Shown piece by piece: positions 1 through 7,560 of a stretch of DNA of 21,883 bases (position 1 is the stretch's first letter; each line of letters opens with the position of its first letter). Made by a program: the position numbers and the translations under genes. The stretch is taken from NCBI GenBank assembly GCA_046302135.1, contig JBKCIQ010000081.1:1-21883 (forward strand), written 5' to 3'. This DNA is from AM-1111 sp046302135 (GTDB lineage: Bacteria > Bacteroidota > Bacteroidia > B-17B0 > Aurantibacillaceae). The notes beneath the pieces were generated by a model that was given only the letters and a program-made list of their open reading frames with translations, ran no database searches and was not told the origin of the DNA.

Positions 1-1377
1 ACTCAAGATAAAAATAAAATAAGGACTACTGACGAAGAAAAATTGCAAATCAACGATGTGCAGATTGACTCTTCCAACATCAACATAAAAAAATCTACAA
101 ATAAAAATATAACGAATAATTTTGATAGTGCTTTAATTAAATCTGACGATAATAATAAAGCAGAGATAGTTAAAAGCAATGGAATTAAGGTGGATAACAC
201 AGACGCTTATACTGACAGCAAACCTATCCCAATAGACAAAAAATTTCCGGATGGACTCGTTTTCACAGTTCAAGTTGGTGCATTTAAAAACCCTGTACCT
301 AATTCAACTTTCAAGGGGCTTACTCCAGTCAACGGAACGCAAACATCAACAGGATTTATAAGATATCAGGCAGGAATGTTTGATGTATATAAAGAGGCAA
401 ATGCCGCAAAAAACGACCTTGTGAAACTTGGATTTAAAGATGCTTTCGTCGCAGTTTACAAAAACAATCAAAGAATTCCTCTCAACGAAGCATTGAAGGA
501 ATTAAACCTATCAATAGAAAGTAATAGCAATAGCACTACAGGTATCACAAATGGAAATAACTTACCTGATGTTAATAAGATCTTTACTGAAAACAATAAA
601 TCAAACACATCAGTAATAAATAATTTTACATCAATAGATAAAATTACAGGCGTATTTTATACGTTACAAATAGGATTATTTTCCGATAATGTTAGGAGCC
701 AAACCTATTATAATTTGTCACCTATTCAACTTGAACCTTACAATGGAAATAAATACAGGTATATGGCAGGTGTTTATAACAAATTGGAAAGAATCAGAAC
801 CGATGCATTGAAAGTTAGACAAATAGGAATTTCAGATGCTTTTATTTGTGCTTACCTAAATGGAAAAAGAGTAACGGTTTCCGAGATTAAAAATAAAGAG
901 AACAATCCGAATTTCATTTTTGCAGAAGAAAAACCAATAATATTCAATAATTCAGAAGTAAATTCCAATGGCAGTTCTAAAGCTGATTCTACTAAAATAA
1001 ATCAAGCAAATAGCAATACCAATAATAATGATATTATTTTTTCTAACGGAGTAAACAAAGAGCCTGATGCAACACCTGAAAATGGTATTAAATTATCTAA
1101 TGAAGGAATAACATTTAAGATACAGATAGGCGCCTACAGTAAAGCGGTTCCCGGTAGTGTAACAGAAAACTGGATCAAAATAAAAAATTGGCCAATAAGG
1201 AATTATACAAATCAGAATCAATTGATAATTTATACCGTTGGAAGTTTTGGAGATTTTCAAAATGCAAAGAAATTGCTGGAACAAATTAAGTCAATAGGAG
1301 TTCAGGATGCTTTCATTACAATATTTAAGGATGGTAAAAGGCTATACGGTAATGAGGCGTCTCAATACACCAGATAA
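1..1377 (+). CDS. SPOR-like triple-repeat protein, 5' end outside window
   Basis: The reading frame is open from base 1, with no stop upstream of the first possible start (TTG at 43), so the gene almost certainly begins left of the window. The visible part holds three copies of one domain, starting near bases 253, 649 and 1105. Each opens with a beta-strand signature of the SPOR type (VQVGAF, LQIGLF, IQIGAY). Each ends about 75 residues later with an alpha-helix and a conserved close of the form G-x-x-DAF-[IV]-x-x-[YF]-x-[ND]-[GN]-x-R. Asn/Ser/Lys-rich, probably disordered linkers separate the repeats. SPOR domains bind peptidoglycan stripped of stem peptides, so an envelope location is inferred; in Bacteroidota such repeats often sit at the C-terminus of larger proteins. 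Repeat 3 lacks the hydrophobic middle strand seen in 1 and 2. The gene converges on gldN with a 52-bp gap and no clear terminator. Confidence 0.75.
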   Translation, partial: TQDKNKIRTTDEEKLQINDVQIDSSNINIKKSTNKNITNNFDSALIKSDDNNKAEIVKSNGIKVDNTDAYTDSKPIPIDKKFPDGLVFTVQVGAFKNPVPNSTFKGLTPVNGTQTSTGFIRYQAGMFDVYKEANAAKNDLVKLGFKDAFVAVYKNNQRIPLNEALKELNLSIESNSNSTTGITNGNNLPDVNKIFTENNKSNTSVINNFTSIDKITGVFYTLQIGLFSDNVRSQTYYNLSPIQLEPYNGNKYRYMAGVYNKLERIRTDALKVRQIGISDAFICAYLNGKRVTVSEIKNKENNPNFIFAEEKPIIFNNSEVNSNGSSKADSTKINQANSNTNNNDIIFSNGVNKEPDATPENGIKLSNEGITFKIQIGAYSKAVPGSVTENWIKIKNWPIRNYTNQNQLIIYTVGSFGDFQNAKKLLEQIKSIGVQDAFITIFKDGKRLYGNEASQYTR

Positions 1378-1429
1378 TTTTTTCGTTTAGGCAGGCGTAA
1401 ATTTAATAAACAACAAAGTTTTTACTGGT

Positions 1430-2221
1430 TTAATATTCCCAAAGATCACTTTCAAAATTATAGATAGATTGCTTTATTCTTTCCGCTTCATACAGAGCAT
1501 CAATACCTTTGGCATATTCATTAACCTCCCTATCAAAAATATTACTTTCCTTAGTAATAAATGAGTTGTACATTCTCTTGTTGAATAAATCATCAAAAGA
1601 GATTTTTCTGGAATCGTTTTTAGAATTTAGGGCCGAATGATTTACCAAGATATCTCTGCATTCATCATATTCAACCCAAAAAACCGGCTCCAATTGTTTT
1701 TCTGAGATATTGTACCATACCGGACATATAGCTCTTATTCTAGAATCTAGAACAGATCTCTTACTATCAAAAAAATAATCTTCAATAATAAAATACTGAC
1801 AGATTTCTTCAGCTCTTATGGTATCCAAAAAATAAATAATATTATTTTTTCCAAATTCATCTTCTAAAGTTTTTTGCTTTTTCCGAATTAAAGTTTGATT
1901 TAGTGAATCAGAATTAATTTCAGAAAAAAACTCTCTTTTACTGTAATTCATTGGACTAACATTTTTTTGAAAAACAGCTTTTTTCAACACATCGAAAAGT
2001 GAAGTTTTCTTATCATTTGGAATAAGCGGATATCTCAAAGGGTAATTAAGTTTTTCTCTTAAATCAATAGTCCGCCAAACCCTCTTTCCCCAAGTTACAT
2101 CAGCTTCGCGTAAAAAATTGTATGGTAAGGGTTTTCTTACAGATGAACTTTCCCAAAGATCAGGTAGTTTCTGAGCAGAGAGAGAAAAATTAAAAACAAA
2201 TAAAAAAAAGAAAAAACGCAT
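1430..2221 (-). CDS. gldN: GldN, type IX secretion / gliding motility protein
   Basis: 263 residues with a short Phe-rich signal peptide (likely cleavage after Ala16). Recognised by the GldN pattern: an N-terminal block around 40-65 (DVTWGKRVWRTIDLREKLNYP), a central CPVW followed by EPVFWVEYDECRDIL (about 165-192), the block SFDDLFNKRMYNSFITKESN (208-227), and a C-terminal charged helix ending in LWEY. In the family, GldN forms a periplasmic ring with lipoprotein GldK at the outer membrane as part of the type IX secretion system. It is somewhat shorter than usual GldN proteins (about 290-340). Its usual partners gldK, gldL and gldM are not next to it: upstream is msrB, 54 bp away. It may be a second, diverged copy or the only gldN displaced from its operon. 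A TAnnTTTG element upstream suggests its own promoter. Confidence 0.85.
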   Translation of the reverse strand: MRFFFFLFVFNFSLSAQKLPDLWESSSVRKPLPYNFLREADVTWGKRVWRTIDLREKLNYPLRYPLIPNDKKTSLFDVLKKAVFQKNVSPMNYSKREFFSEINSDSLNQTLIRKKQKTLEDEFGKNNIIYFLDTIRAEEICQYFIIEDYFFDSKRSVLDSRIRAICPVWYNISEKQLEPVFWVEYDECRDILVNHSALNSKNDSRKISFDDLFNKRMYNSFITKESNIFDREVNEYAKGIDALYEAERIKQSIYNFESDLWEY

Positions 2222-2246
2222 CAGTTCTTGTAACGATTTTAATAAT

Positions 2247-2254
2247 CAAAGATA
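2247..2254 (-). promoter_or_regulatory. -7 promoter element of gldN
   Basis: On the minus strand this reads TATCTTTG, an exact match to the Bacteroidota -7 consensus TAnnTTTG. It lies in the 54-bp msrB-gldN gap, so gldN would have a leader of about 22 nt. The nearest upstream TTG is only 14 bp away (2269-2271), closer than the usual 17-23 bp, so the -33 element is uncertain. Confidence 0.45.
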
Positions 2255-2275
2255 CTGATGCTAACTTTCAATTTT

Positions 2276-2842
2276 CTACTTTTCGCTTTTAAAATCGATT
2301 GAGACTGAATTTACGCAATACCTAAGTCCGGATTTTGTAGGTCCATCATCAAATAGATGACCTAAATGTCCTCCACAACGGGTACACATGATTTCTGTTC
2401 GCACCATTCCGTGAGAATAATCTGTTTGAGTTGTAATATTCCCCTTTTTAAATTCACCGTCAAAAGAAGGCCATCCACAATGAGACTCAAACTTATTACT
2501 ACTTGAAAATAACTCTAGTCCACAACCTGCACAAACATAATTTCCATTATCAAAGTGGGCATTATACTTTCCCGTGTAGGGTCTTTCTGTTCCTTTTTGT
2601 CTAAGAATGTTGTATTGCTCGGCACTAAGCTTTTGCTTCCATTCTTCATCGGTTAGTTTTAAAGGTTGAATAGTATCCATATTATTATTTGAATTTAATT
2701 CTTTTTGATTTGATTTTTTTCTCGAATCTTTTGATGGATCCAAATCAGAATTTTGACAAGAAACTGTGTAGAATGCCAAGCAAAAAAACATCATGATTGT
2801 AACAAACAGCTTTTTTTCCTTTGTAATATTCGAATGTTTCAT
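2276..2842 (-). CDS. msrB: peptide-methionine (R)-S-oxide reductase MsrB, lipoprotein form
   Basis: 188 residues. Reduces methionine-R-sulfoxide in oxidised proteins. The C-terminal 130 residues are a complete MsrB domain: zinc pairs C104-x-x-C107 and C153-x-x-C156, the HCGWPSF block at about 121, and the catalytic Cys176 in RYCVNS. The first 29 residues form a lipoprotein signal with a lipobox ending TVSC (Cys29), followed by a roughly 30-residue polar Asn/Lys/Ser linker. The enzyme should therefore be anchored in the periplasm or outer membrane and repair envelope proteins rather than cytosolic ones. The start is ATG; a -7 element sits only 7 bp upstream. gldN follows downstream on the same strand with its own likely promoter. 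Confidence 0.93.
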   Translation of the reverse strand: MKHSNITKEKKLFVTIMMFFCLAFYTVSCQNSDLDPSKDSRKKSNQKELNSNNNMDTIQPLKLTDEEWKQKLSAEQYNILRQKGTERPYTGKYNAHFDNGNYVCAGCGLELFSSSNKFESHCGWPSFDGEFKKGNITTQTDYSHGMVRTEIMCTRCGGHLGHLFDDGPTKSGLRYCVNSVSIDFKSEK

Positions 2843-2849
2843 ATTTACC

Positions 2850-2857
2850 CAAACTTA
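2850..2857 (-). promoter_or_regulatory. -7 promoter element of msrB
   Basis: Minus-strand TAAGTTTG, an exact TAnnTTTG match, separated from the msrB ATG by only 7 bp. If transcription starts about 4 nt after the element, the mRNA leader would be about 4 nt. No good -33 TTG is seen at the normal distance. Confidence 0.4.
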
Positions 2858-2899
2858 CTCATTAGGACGTAAATATTATATTGTTAGATGATATTTTAT

Positions 2900-2918
2900 T
2901 TAAACGGCTATTAAACGG
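2900..2918. repeat. 11-bp-spaced direct repeat TTAAACGG
   Basis: TTAAACGG occurs at 2900-2907 and again at 2911-2918, one helical turn apart, between the divergent msrB and murB genes. A two-subunit regulator site is possible but unproven. Confidence 0.35.
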
Positions 2919-2957
2919 TTTGTGAAGTAAATTTCAGGCCAAAATAATTGACAGTAA

Positions 2958-2998
2958 TTTGGTAAAACTGGATACCAAAACTAAATTAGTATTTTAGT
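2958..2998. promoter_or_regulatory. two adjacent inverted repeats upstream of murB
   Basis: TTTGGTA (2958-2964) and TACCAAA (2973-2979) form a perfect 7-bp inverted repeat around an 8-nt loop. Directly after it, ACTAAA (2980-2985) and TTTAGT (2993-2998) form a second, 6-bp one. They lie 35-75 bp before the murB start. Neither is followed by a T-run on the murB strand, so an operator or mRNA-leader structure fits better than a terminator. Confidence 0.35.
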
Positions 2999-3032
2999 AA
3001 AAATGTTTACCTTGCTGTTATAGTATTAAAAC

Positions 3033-4049
3033 ATGAATTTTCTAGAAAATTATAGACTACTATCGAAAAACACCTTTCGCATCGATGTTTTTGCCAAGTA
3101 TTATTATGAGTTGAATGACACAAAATCATTTTACGAAATGATAAAGACTGAAGTTTATAAAAATTCTGAAAAACTAATTCTAGGTGGGGGAAGTAATTTA
3201 TTATTTACAAGAGATTTTAATGGTTTGGTAATTAAAAACAACTTATCCGGAATTGAGGTTATTTCCGAGACTGATACACAAATTAAAGTTAAAATAGGAG
3301 CCGGAGAAAACTGGCACAAGTTTGTGATGTGGGCAGTAAACAGAAATCTAGGTGGGGTTGAAAATTTATCATTAATACCCGGTAACGTTGGAGCAACTCC
3401 TATGCAGAATATAGGTGCCTATGGAGTTGAGATCAAAGATGTGTTCGACTCTCTTACAGCTTTGCATATGGATACAGGAGAGGAGATTAATTTCAATAAA
3501 AAAGATTGCGAGTTCGGATATAGGGAAAGTGTATTTAAACGCAAGTTCAAAAATAAATTTATTATTAATTCTGTATCATTAACACTGGAAAAGTTTCCAA
3601 AATTTAATGTTTCATACGGAAACATTTCTCAGGAACTTGAAGCAAAAGGTGTTAAAGAACTATCGGTAAAAGCTATCAGTGATGCAGTTATAAATATCCG
3701 GAAAAGTAAACTTCCAGCACCGGAAGAAATTGGCAATGCCGGTAGTTTTTTTAAAAATCCTGAAGTTGGCAAACAACAGTACGAAAAAATACTTAAAGAT
3801 TTCCCAAATGTTGTTGCCTACCCATTAGAAAATGGGAATGTAAAACTTGCGGCAGGATGGCTGATTGAAAATTGCGGATGGAAAGGCTTAAGAGATGGAG
3901 ATGCCGGAGTACATACGAAACAGGCTTTAGTACTTGTAAATTACGGTAAAGCCACAGGAAAACATATTTTTGAACTATCAACGAGAATTATGCAATCCGT
4001 TGAAGAGAAATTTGGAGTATTACTTGAAAGAGAAGTAAACATCTATTGA
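3033..4049 (+). CDS. murB: UDP-N-acetylenolpyruvoylglucosamine reductase MurB
   Basis: 338 residues. The FAD enzyme uses NADPH to reduce UDP-GlcNAc-enolpyruvate to UDP-MurNAc, the second committed step of peptidoglycan synthesis in the cytoplasm. The FAD-binding domain shows ILGGGSNLLF (about 49-58) and the IPGNVGATPMQNIGAYG block (about 115-131). The substrate loop has Tyr163-Arg164 in GYRES, which marks a type I MurB. The proton-donor serine is Ser238 in GNAGSFFKNP, and the C-terminus keeps the acidic LEREV motif. Length and motif order are normal. The ATG start fits the family N-terminus. The next gene starts 9 bp after the stop in the same frame, so murB is probably the first gene of the plus-strand envelope cluster. 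Confidence 0.97.
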   Translation: MNFLENYRLLSKNTFRIDVFAKYYYELNDTKSFYEMIKTEVYKNSEKLILGGGSNLLFTRDFNGLVIKNNLSGIEVISETDTQIKVKIGAGENWHKFVMWAVNRNLGGVENLSLIPGNVGATPMQNIGAYGVEIKDVFDSLTALHMDTGEEINFNKKDCEFGYRESVFKRKFKNKFIINSVSLTLEKFPKFNVSYGNISQELEAKGVKELSVKAISDAVINIRKSKLPAPEEIGNAGSFFKNPEVGKQQYEKILKDFPNVVAYPLENGNVKLAAGWLIENCGWKGLRDGDAGVHTKQALVLVNYGKATGKHIFELSTRIMQSVEEKFGVLLEREVNIY

Positions 4050-4058
4050 TCTAATAAA

Positions 4059-5354
4059 TTGATTTTTTTTAAGAAGCAATTTCAAAGAGACCAAATAATT
4101 TTCACAACAATTATAATCTTAGTAATTGTTTTATCATCATGCTCTTTACGGAAAAATTATTTCAGATCCTACAATGATATTTATTCGGCTTCAGAAAGTG
4201 ATAAAATTATTTTTACAAATTCAATTATACATCAGGATAATCAAAATTCGTGGTTGTATTATAGCATAGAGTCTATTCAATTAAGATATAAAAAAACAGA
4301 TTTTGATTCTCTTTATACCGCAACTTTTAAACTATCGTATCAACTTCCTGAAGCCTCAGGCCATAAAAAATCCGGGGATACCCTCTACTTCATATTATCT
4401 GACCACATTAAAAAAATTACAAAACACAAAATAGAGGGTAAAGTAAAAATAAAAATTACTCAAGGATTTAAAGGTTTTCTTGACATATCATTACTTGATC
4501 TAAATTCAGGTAGAAGAGGTTTTATTGCTGTTTATGTAAATAAGGAAGACATTTTATCAGGTCAAAACTTTTTTTTATCAAAAAACAGATTCAATGAAAA
4601 TCCGGATTATAAAATTATTCCAGGAGATTCAATTTTTTTCTACAATAACCGTCTAAGACAATTAAAAAAAATTCAAATACACGAATTTAATTTGCCTGAT
4701 GAACCCGCTCCCCCACCCTTTTCAAGCATCGAAACTTCATATGAAATAAAGCCGAAAAAAACTTTCAATTTATTCAACTCATCCGGCAATTTCAAGCAAC
4801 GGATTAATGCTAAAGGTTTTTATTTCTTTAAATCAGACAGCTCTATAAACAAGGGGCTGTGCGTATCAGTAATAGACGAGAATTTTCCATTAATTGTTTC
4901 TGATAGTGAAAAAATTAATTGCATGAGATATATTTTGAGCAACGATGAATTTAAAATGGCAAAATCTTCTGAACAAAACAAGAATACAATTATTGAACTT
5001 TGGAAGATTTTTACAGGCAGTGAAAAACGCGCTACTAATCTAATGTCCGAATGGTATAAACGAGCATCAATTGCAAATGATTTTTTTACAGCGGTAAAAG
5101 AGGGATGGAAAACTGACAGAGGAATGATTTTCTTAGTTTTCGGACATCCAAGAAAAGTGGAGAAAACAAATGAAAAAGAAACGTGGTTTTACGGTGATAA
5201 TAACGCATTACATTCATTTTACTTTGAATTTGATAAAATTCAAAGTCCTTATTCAGAAAATGAGTATTTATTAAGAAGGAGTACTTCCTTAAAAAACAGA
5301 TGGTATGAGGCAGTAGATACTTGGAGAAAAGGAAGAATTTATAGTGGTTATTAA
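4059..5354 (+). CDS. GWxTD domain lipoprotein
   Basis: 431 residues from a TTG start, the only plausible one: the next in-frame ATG lies far inside. The start is supported by the lipoprotein signal it creates: basic n-region, hydrophobic IIFTTIIILVIVL, and lipobox LSSC with Cys28. The middle is beta-rich with no known motif. The C-terminal third carries the GWxTD signature (Gly349-Trp350-Lys-Thr352-Asp353) followed by RGMIFLVFGHP and WFYGDNN, defining the family found in Bacteroidota and some other phyla. Its molecular role is not established. It lies 9 bp after murB and in the same frame, 38 bp before the rhomboid gene, consistent with co-transcription and an envelope role. Confidence 0.82.
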   Translation: MIFFKKQFQRDQIIFTTIIILVIVLSSCSLRKNYFRSYNDIYSASESDKIIFTNSIIHQDNQNSWLYYSIESIQLRYKKTDFDSLYTATFKLSYQLPEASGHKKSGDTLYFILSDHIKKITKHKIEGKVKIKITQGFKGFLDISLLDLNSGRRGFIAVYVNKEDILSGQNFFLSKNRFNENPDYKIIPGDSIFFYNNRLRQLKKIQIHEFNLPDEPAPPPFSSIETSYEIKPKKTFNLFNSSGNFKQRINAKGFYFFKSDSSINKGLCVSVIDENFPLIVSDSEKINCMRYILSNDEFKMAKSSEQNKNTIIELWKIFTGSEKRATNLMSEWYKRASIANDFFTAVKEGWKTDRGMIFLVFGHPRKVEKTNEKETWFYGDNNALHSFYFEFDKIQSPYSENEYLLRRSTSLKNRWYEAVDTWRKGRIYSGY

Positions 5355-5392
5355 AAAATGTCAACATGACATGAATGGTGTTTGCATGAAAA

Positions 5393-6193
5393 TTGATTAA
5401 TAGACAGAACTTGAAAAAGCAATTCAAAATAGATTTACATGTTTTGTTCCCTTTTATAATAACACTAATATTATGGGTAATATTTTATTGCCAGAAAGAA
5501 TTTAATCTGGACGTTAAACCATTTGGCTTAATACCTAGAAACTTTGCAAGTTTGACAGGAATTGTTACACATTTTTTTGTGCATGGCAGTTTCAATCATA
5601 TTTTATCCAATACTCTATCATTTTTAGTATTAAGCTTATTGCTTTTTACAGGATACAGAAAAATTGCATTCGGTGTATTTTTTAACCTATTGCTTTCTAC
5701 AGGTACAATTTTATGGCTTATCGGAAGAAATATTGAAAACGGCAAAACAGTTTATCATATAGGTGCAAGTGGCGTAATTTTTTCGCTTTTCGGTTTTCTT
5801 TTACTAAGTGGACTTATTAGAAAAAACAAACCGCAGATGGCACTAAGTGCCTTGGTTATTTTTTTATACGGCTACCTTGTTTGGGGAATTTTTCCAATTG
5901 AGAAACAGATCAGTTGGGACGGCCATCTTTCCGGTCTCTTAGGTGGCTTAATATTTGCATTTTTATACAGCAAAAAAGAACCTAAATCTATAAATCAAAT
6001 ATTTACTGAGGAAGAGGAAAATGCACTGGACAATTTACCTCCATCTGAAAAATACTGGCTTCAAAAAAATCAAGAAGACAGCATTGAGGAAAATAACATT
6101 AAGGTAAATTATAATCCCATCATTTTAAATTTTAAATACGATTATAAAGAGGAAGATCCAAAAACTGAAAATAAAGGAAACACTAAAGACTGA
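5393..6193 (+). CDS. rhomboid-family intramembrane serine protease
   Basis: 266 residues with about six membrane segments in the first 190. The catalytic dyad is visible: Ser126 in GASG within one helix and His178 in WDGHLSGLLGG in a later one. The helix-2 motif HGSFNHILSN carries the conserved His and Asn of the oxyanion region. Rhomboids cut single-pass membrane proteins inside the bilayer. A charged tail of about 70 residues, rich in Glu, Asp and Asn, follows the last helix and is probably cytoplasmic. There is no ATG: TTG at 5393 directly follows an in-frame stop, and TTG at 5411 is the alternative. It follows the GWxTD lipoprotein on the same strand; the substrate is unknown. Confidence 0.87.
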   Translation: MINRQNLKKQFKIDLHVLFPFIITLILWVIFYCQKEFNLDVKPFGLIPRNFASLTGIVTHFFVHGSFNHILSNTLSFLVLSLLLFTGYRKIAFGVFFNLLLSTGTILWLIGRNIENGKTVYHIGASGVIFSLFGFLLLSGLIRKNKPQMALSALVIFLYGYLVWGIFPIEKQISWDGHLSGLLGGLIFAFLYSKKEPKSINQIFTEEEENALDNLPPSEKYWLQKNQEDSIEENNIKVNYNPIILNFKYDYKEEDPKTENKGNTKD

Positions 6194-6240
6194 TTCAATC
6201 GTTTAAACTGATTATATTTACATAATTTTAAATTAAAATT

Positions 6241-6846
6241 ATGGTACATTTAGTTATCTTCAGGCATGGTCAGTCTGTTTGGAATCTTGAAAATAAGTTT
6301 ACCGGTTGGGTAGATGTTGAATTAAGTTCAAAAGGTATTGAAGAAGCGAAATCAGCAGGAATTAAACTAAAAGGTTACAAATTTAACGAAGGCTACACTT
6401 CAGTTTTAAAAAGAGCAAGGAACACACTTGAAATAGCATTAAAGGAATGTGAGATGGATAAAATTCATGTTACAAGTAATGCGGCACTCAATGAAAGAAT
6501 GTATGGTGATCTTCAGGGCCTAAACAAATCTGAAACTGCTGCTAAATTTGGGGAAGATCAGGTAAGGATATGGAGGAGAAGTTTTGATATTGCTCCACCT
6601 GGAGGAGAAAGTTTAAAAGATACTGCCGCCAGAGTTATTCCATATTTTGAATCTGAAATTGCACCAAAATTAAAATCAGGGAAGAATATTGTTTTAGCGG
6701 CGCACGGAAATAGTTTAAGAGCATTGATAATGCACTTGGAAAAAATGACACCAGATCAAATCTTGGAATTTGAAATTGGTACTGCGGTGCCTCGTGTATA
6801 TGAGCTAGATGAAAATTTAGAAATAATCAGTGTAAAAAATTTATAA
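6241..6846 (+). CDS. gpmA: 2,3-bisphosphoglycerate-dependent phosphoglycerate mutase
   Basis: 201 residues. Interconverts 3- and 2-phosphoglycerate in glycolysis and gluconeogenesis. The phosphohistidine motif is R8-H9-G10 with QSVWN after it, then FTGWVDVELSSKG, the SVLKRARNT block, Glu85 in NERMYGDLQG, and the second histidine His155 in AAHGNSLRAL. It belongs to the short cofactor-dependent type (E. coli GpmA is about 250), with the usual deletion in the middle. ATG start, 47 bp after the rhomboid gene. The next gene follows after 18 bp, suggesting one transcript. Confidence 0.95.
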   Translation: MVHLVIFRHGQSVWNLENKFTGWVDVELSSKGIEEAKSAGIKLKGYKFNEGYTSVLKRARNTLEIALKECEMDKIHVTSNAALNERMYGDLQGLNKSETAAKFGEDQVRIWRRSFDIAPPGGESLKDTAARVIPYFESEIAPKLKSGKNIVLAAHGNSLRALIMHLEKMTPDQILEFEIGTAVPRVYELDENLEIISVKNL

Positions 6847-6864
6847 CCGTCAAAATTCTGATCT

Positions 6865-7557
6865 ATGGATAAGAAAGAACAAATTATTACACTATTAAGT
6901 AATAAATCTGTGATGAAACAGGATGTTTATAAAAAAACATTCGAAACATTCAAATTACTTGGAAAAACAATTAAAGATGTTGCAAGTGACTTACAAGAAA
7001 AACTTAGTTCAGTCGACAAAAGAATCAGCGTAGCAGTTACATTTAAAAGTGATTTTGAAATTGAATTGAAAGTTGCAGGAGATATATTGGTATTTCATAT
7101 GCATACCAATGTATTTGATTTTGACAGAAGTCATCCCATGTTTAAAACATCCTACATCAAGCAAAATGAATACAACAGTTATTGCGGAATCATTTATGCT
7201 TATAATTTTCTTTCTGATTCTTTCAAATACAACAGATTAGGTGACTCCGGTTATCTTATCGGAAGATTATTTGTAAACAGGGAACAGCGTTTTTTCATGG
7301 AAGCAAAACCGCCAATCGGATACCGTTACAATACTTTTTCAGCAGATGCAATAGACCCCGAAACATTAAAAGAAATAGTTTATGATCTGGTTATTTATGT
7401 AGTAACATTCGATCTTTTCACTCCACCTTTTGAAATTGTTAAAGAAATCAGTGTTAACGAGATTGTTGATCGGATCAACAGTAACAATTTAAAAACAGGA
7501 AAACGTCTAGGTTATCGATTAAGTGCAGAAAAAGAAGATGAGGATATCAATCTATAA
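6865..7557 (+). CDS. conserved hypothetical cytoplasmic protein
   Basis: 230 residues with no signal peptide or membrane segment, so probably cytoplasmic. The N-terminal 55 residues look like a charged helix. The middle has a beta-rich stretch with FHMHTNVFDFDRSHPMFK and NSYCGIIYAYNFLSDS, then a Phe/Tyr-rich part (RFFMEAKPPIGYRYN) and an acidic tail. I recognise no catalytic motif; such proteins occur as uncharacterised single-copy genes in Bacteroidota. It follows gpmA by 18 bp and ends 3 bp before the convergent sugar transferase gene, leaving no room for a terminator outside coding sequence. Confidence 0.75.
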   Translation: MDKKEQIITLLSNKSVMKQDVYKKTFETFKLLGKTIKDVASDLQEKLSSVDKRISVAVTFKSDFEIELKVAGDILVFHMHTNVFDFDRSHPMFKTSYIKQNEYNSYCGIIYAYNFLSDSFKYNRLGDSGYLIGRLFVNREQRFFMEAKPPIGYRYNTFSADAIDPETLKEIVYDLVIYVVTFDLFTPPFEIVKEISVNEIVDRINSNNLKTGKRLGYRLSAEKEDEDINL

Positions 7558-7560
7558 CTT

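Noticed and set aside
3033..5354. MurB and the GWxTD protein as one read-through or fusion product
   Set aside because: They share a frame with only a TGA between them, but the second part starts with a complete lipoprotein signal, which would be meaningless inside a fusion, and MurB is complete at its own stop.
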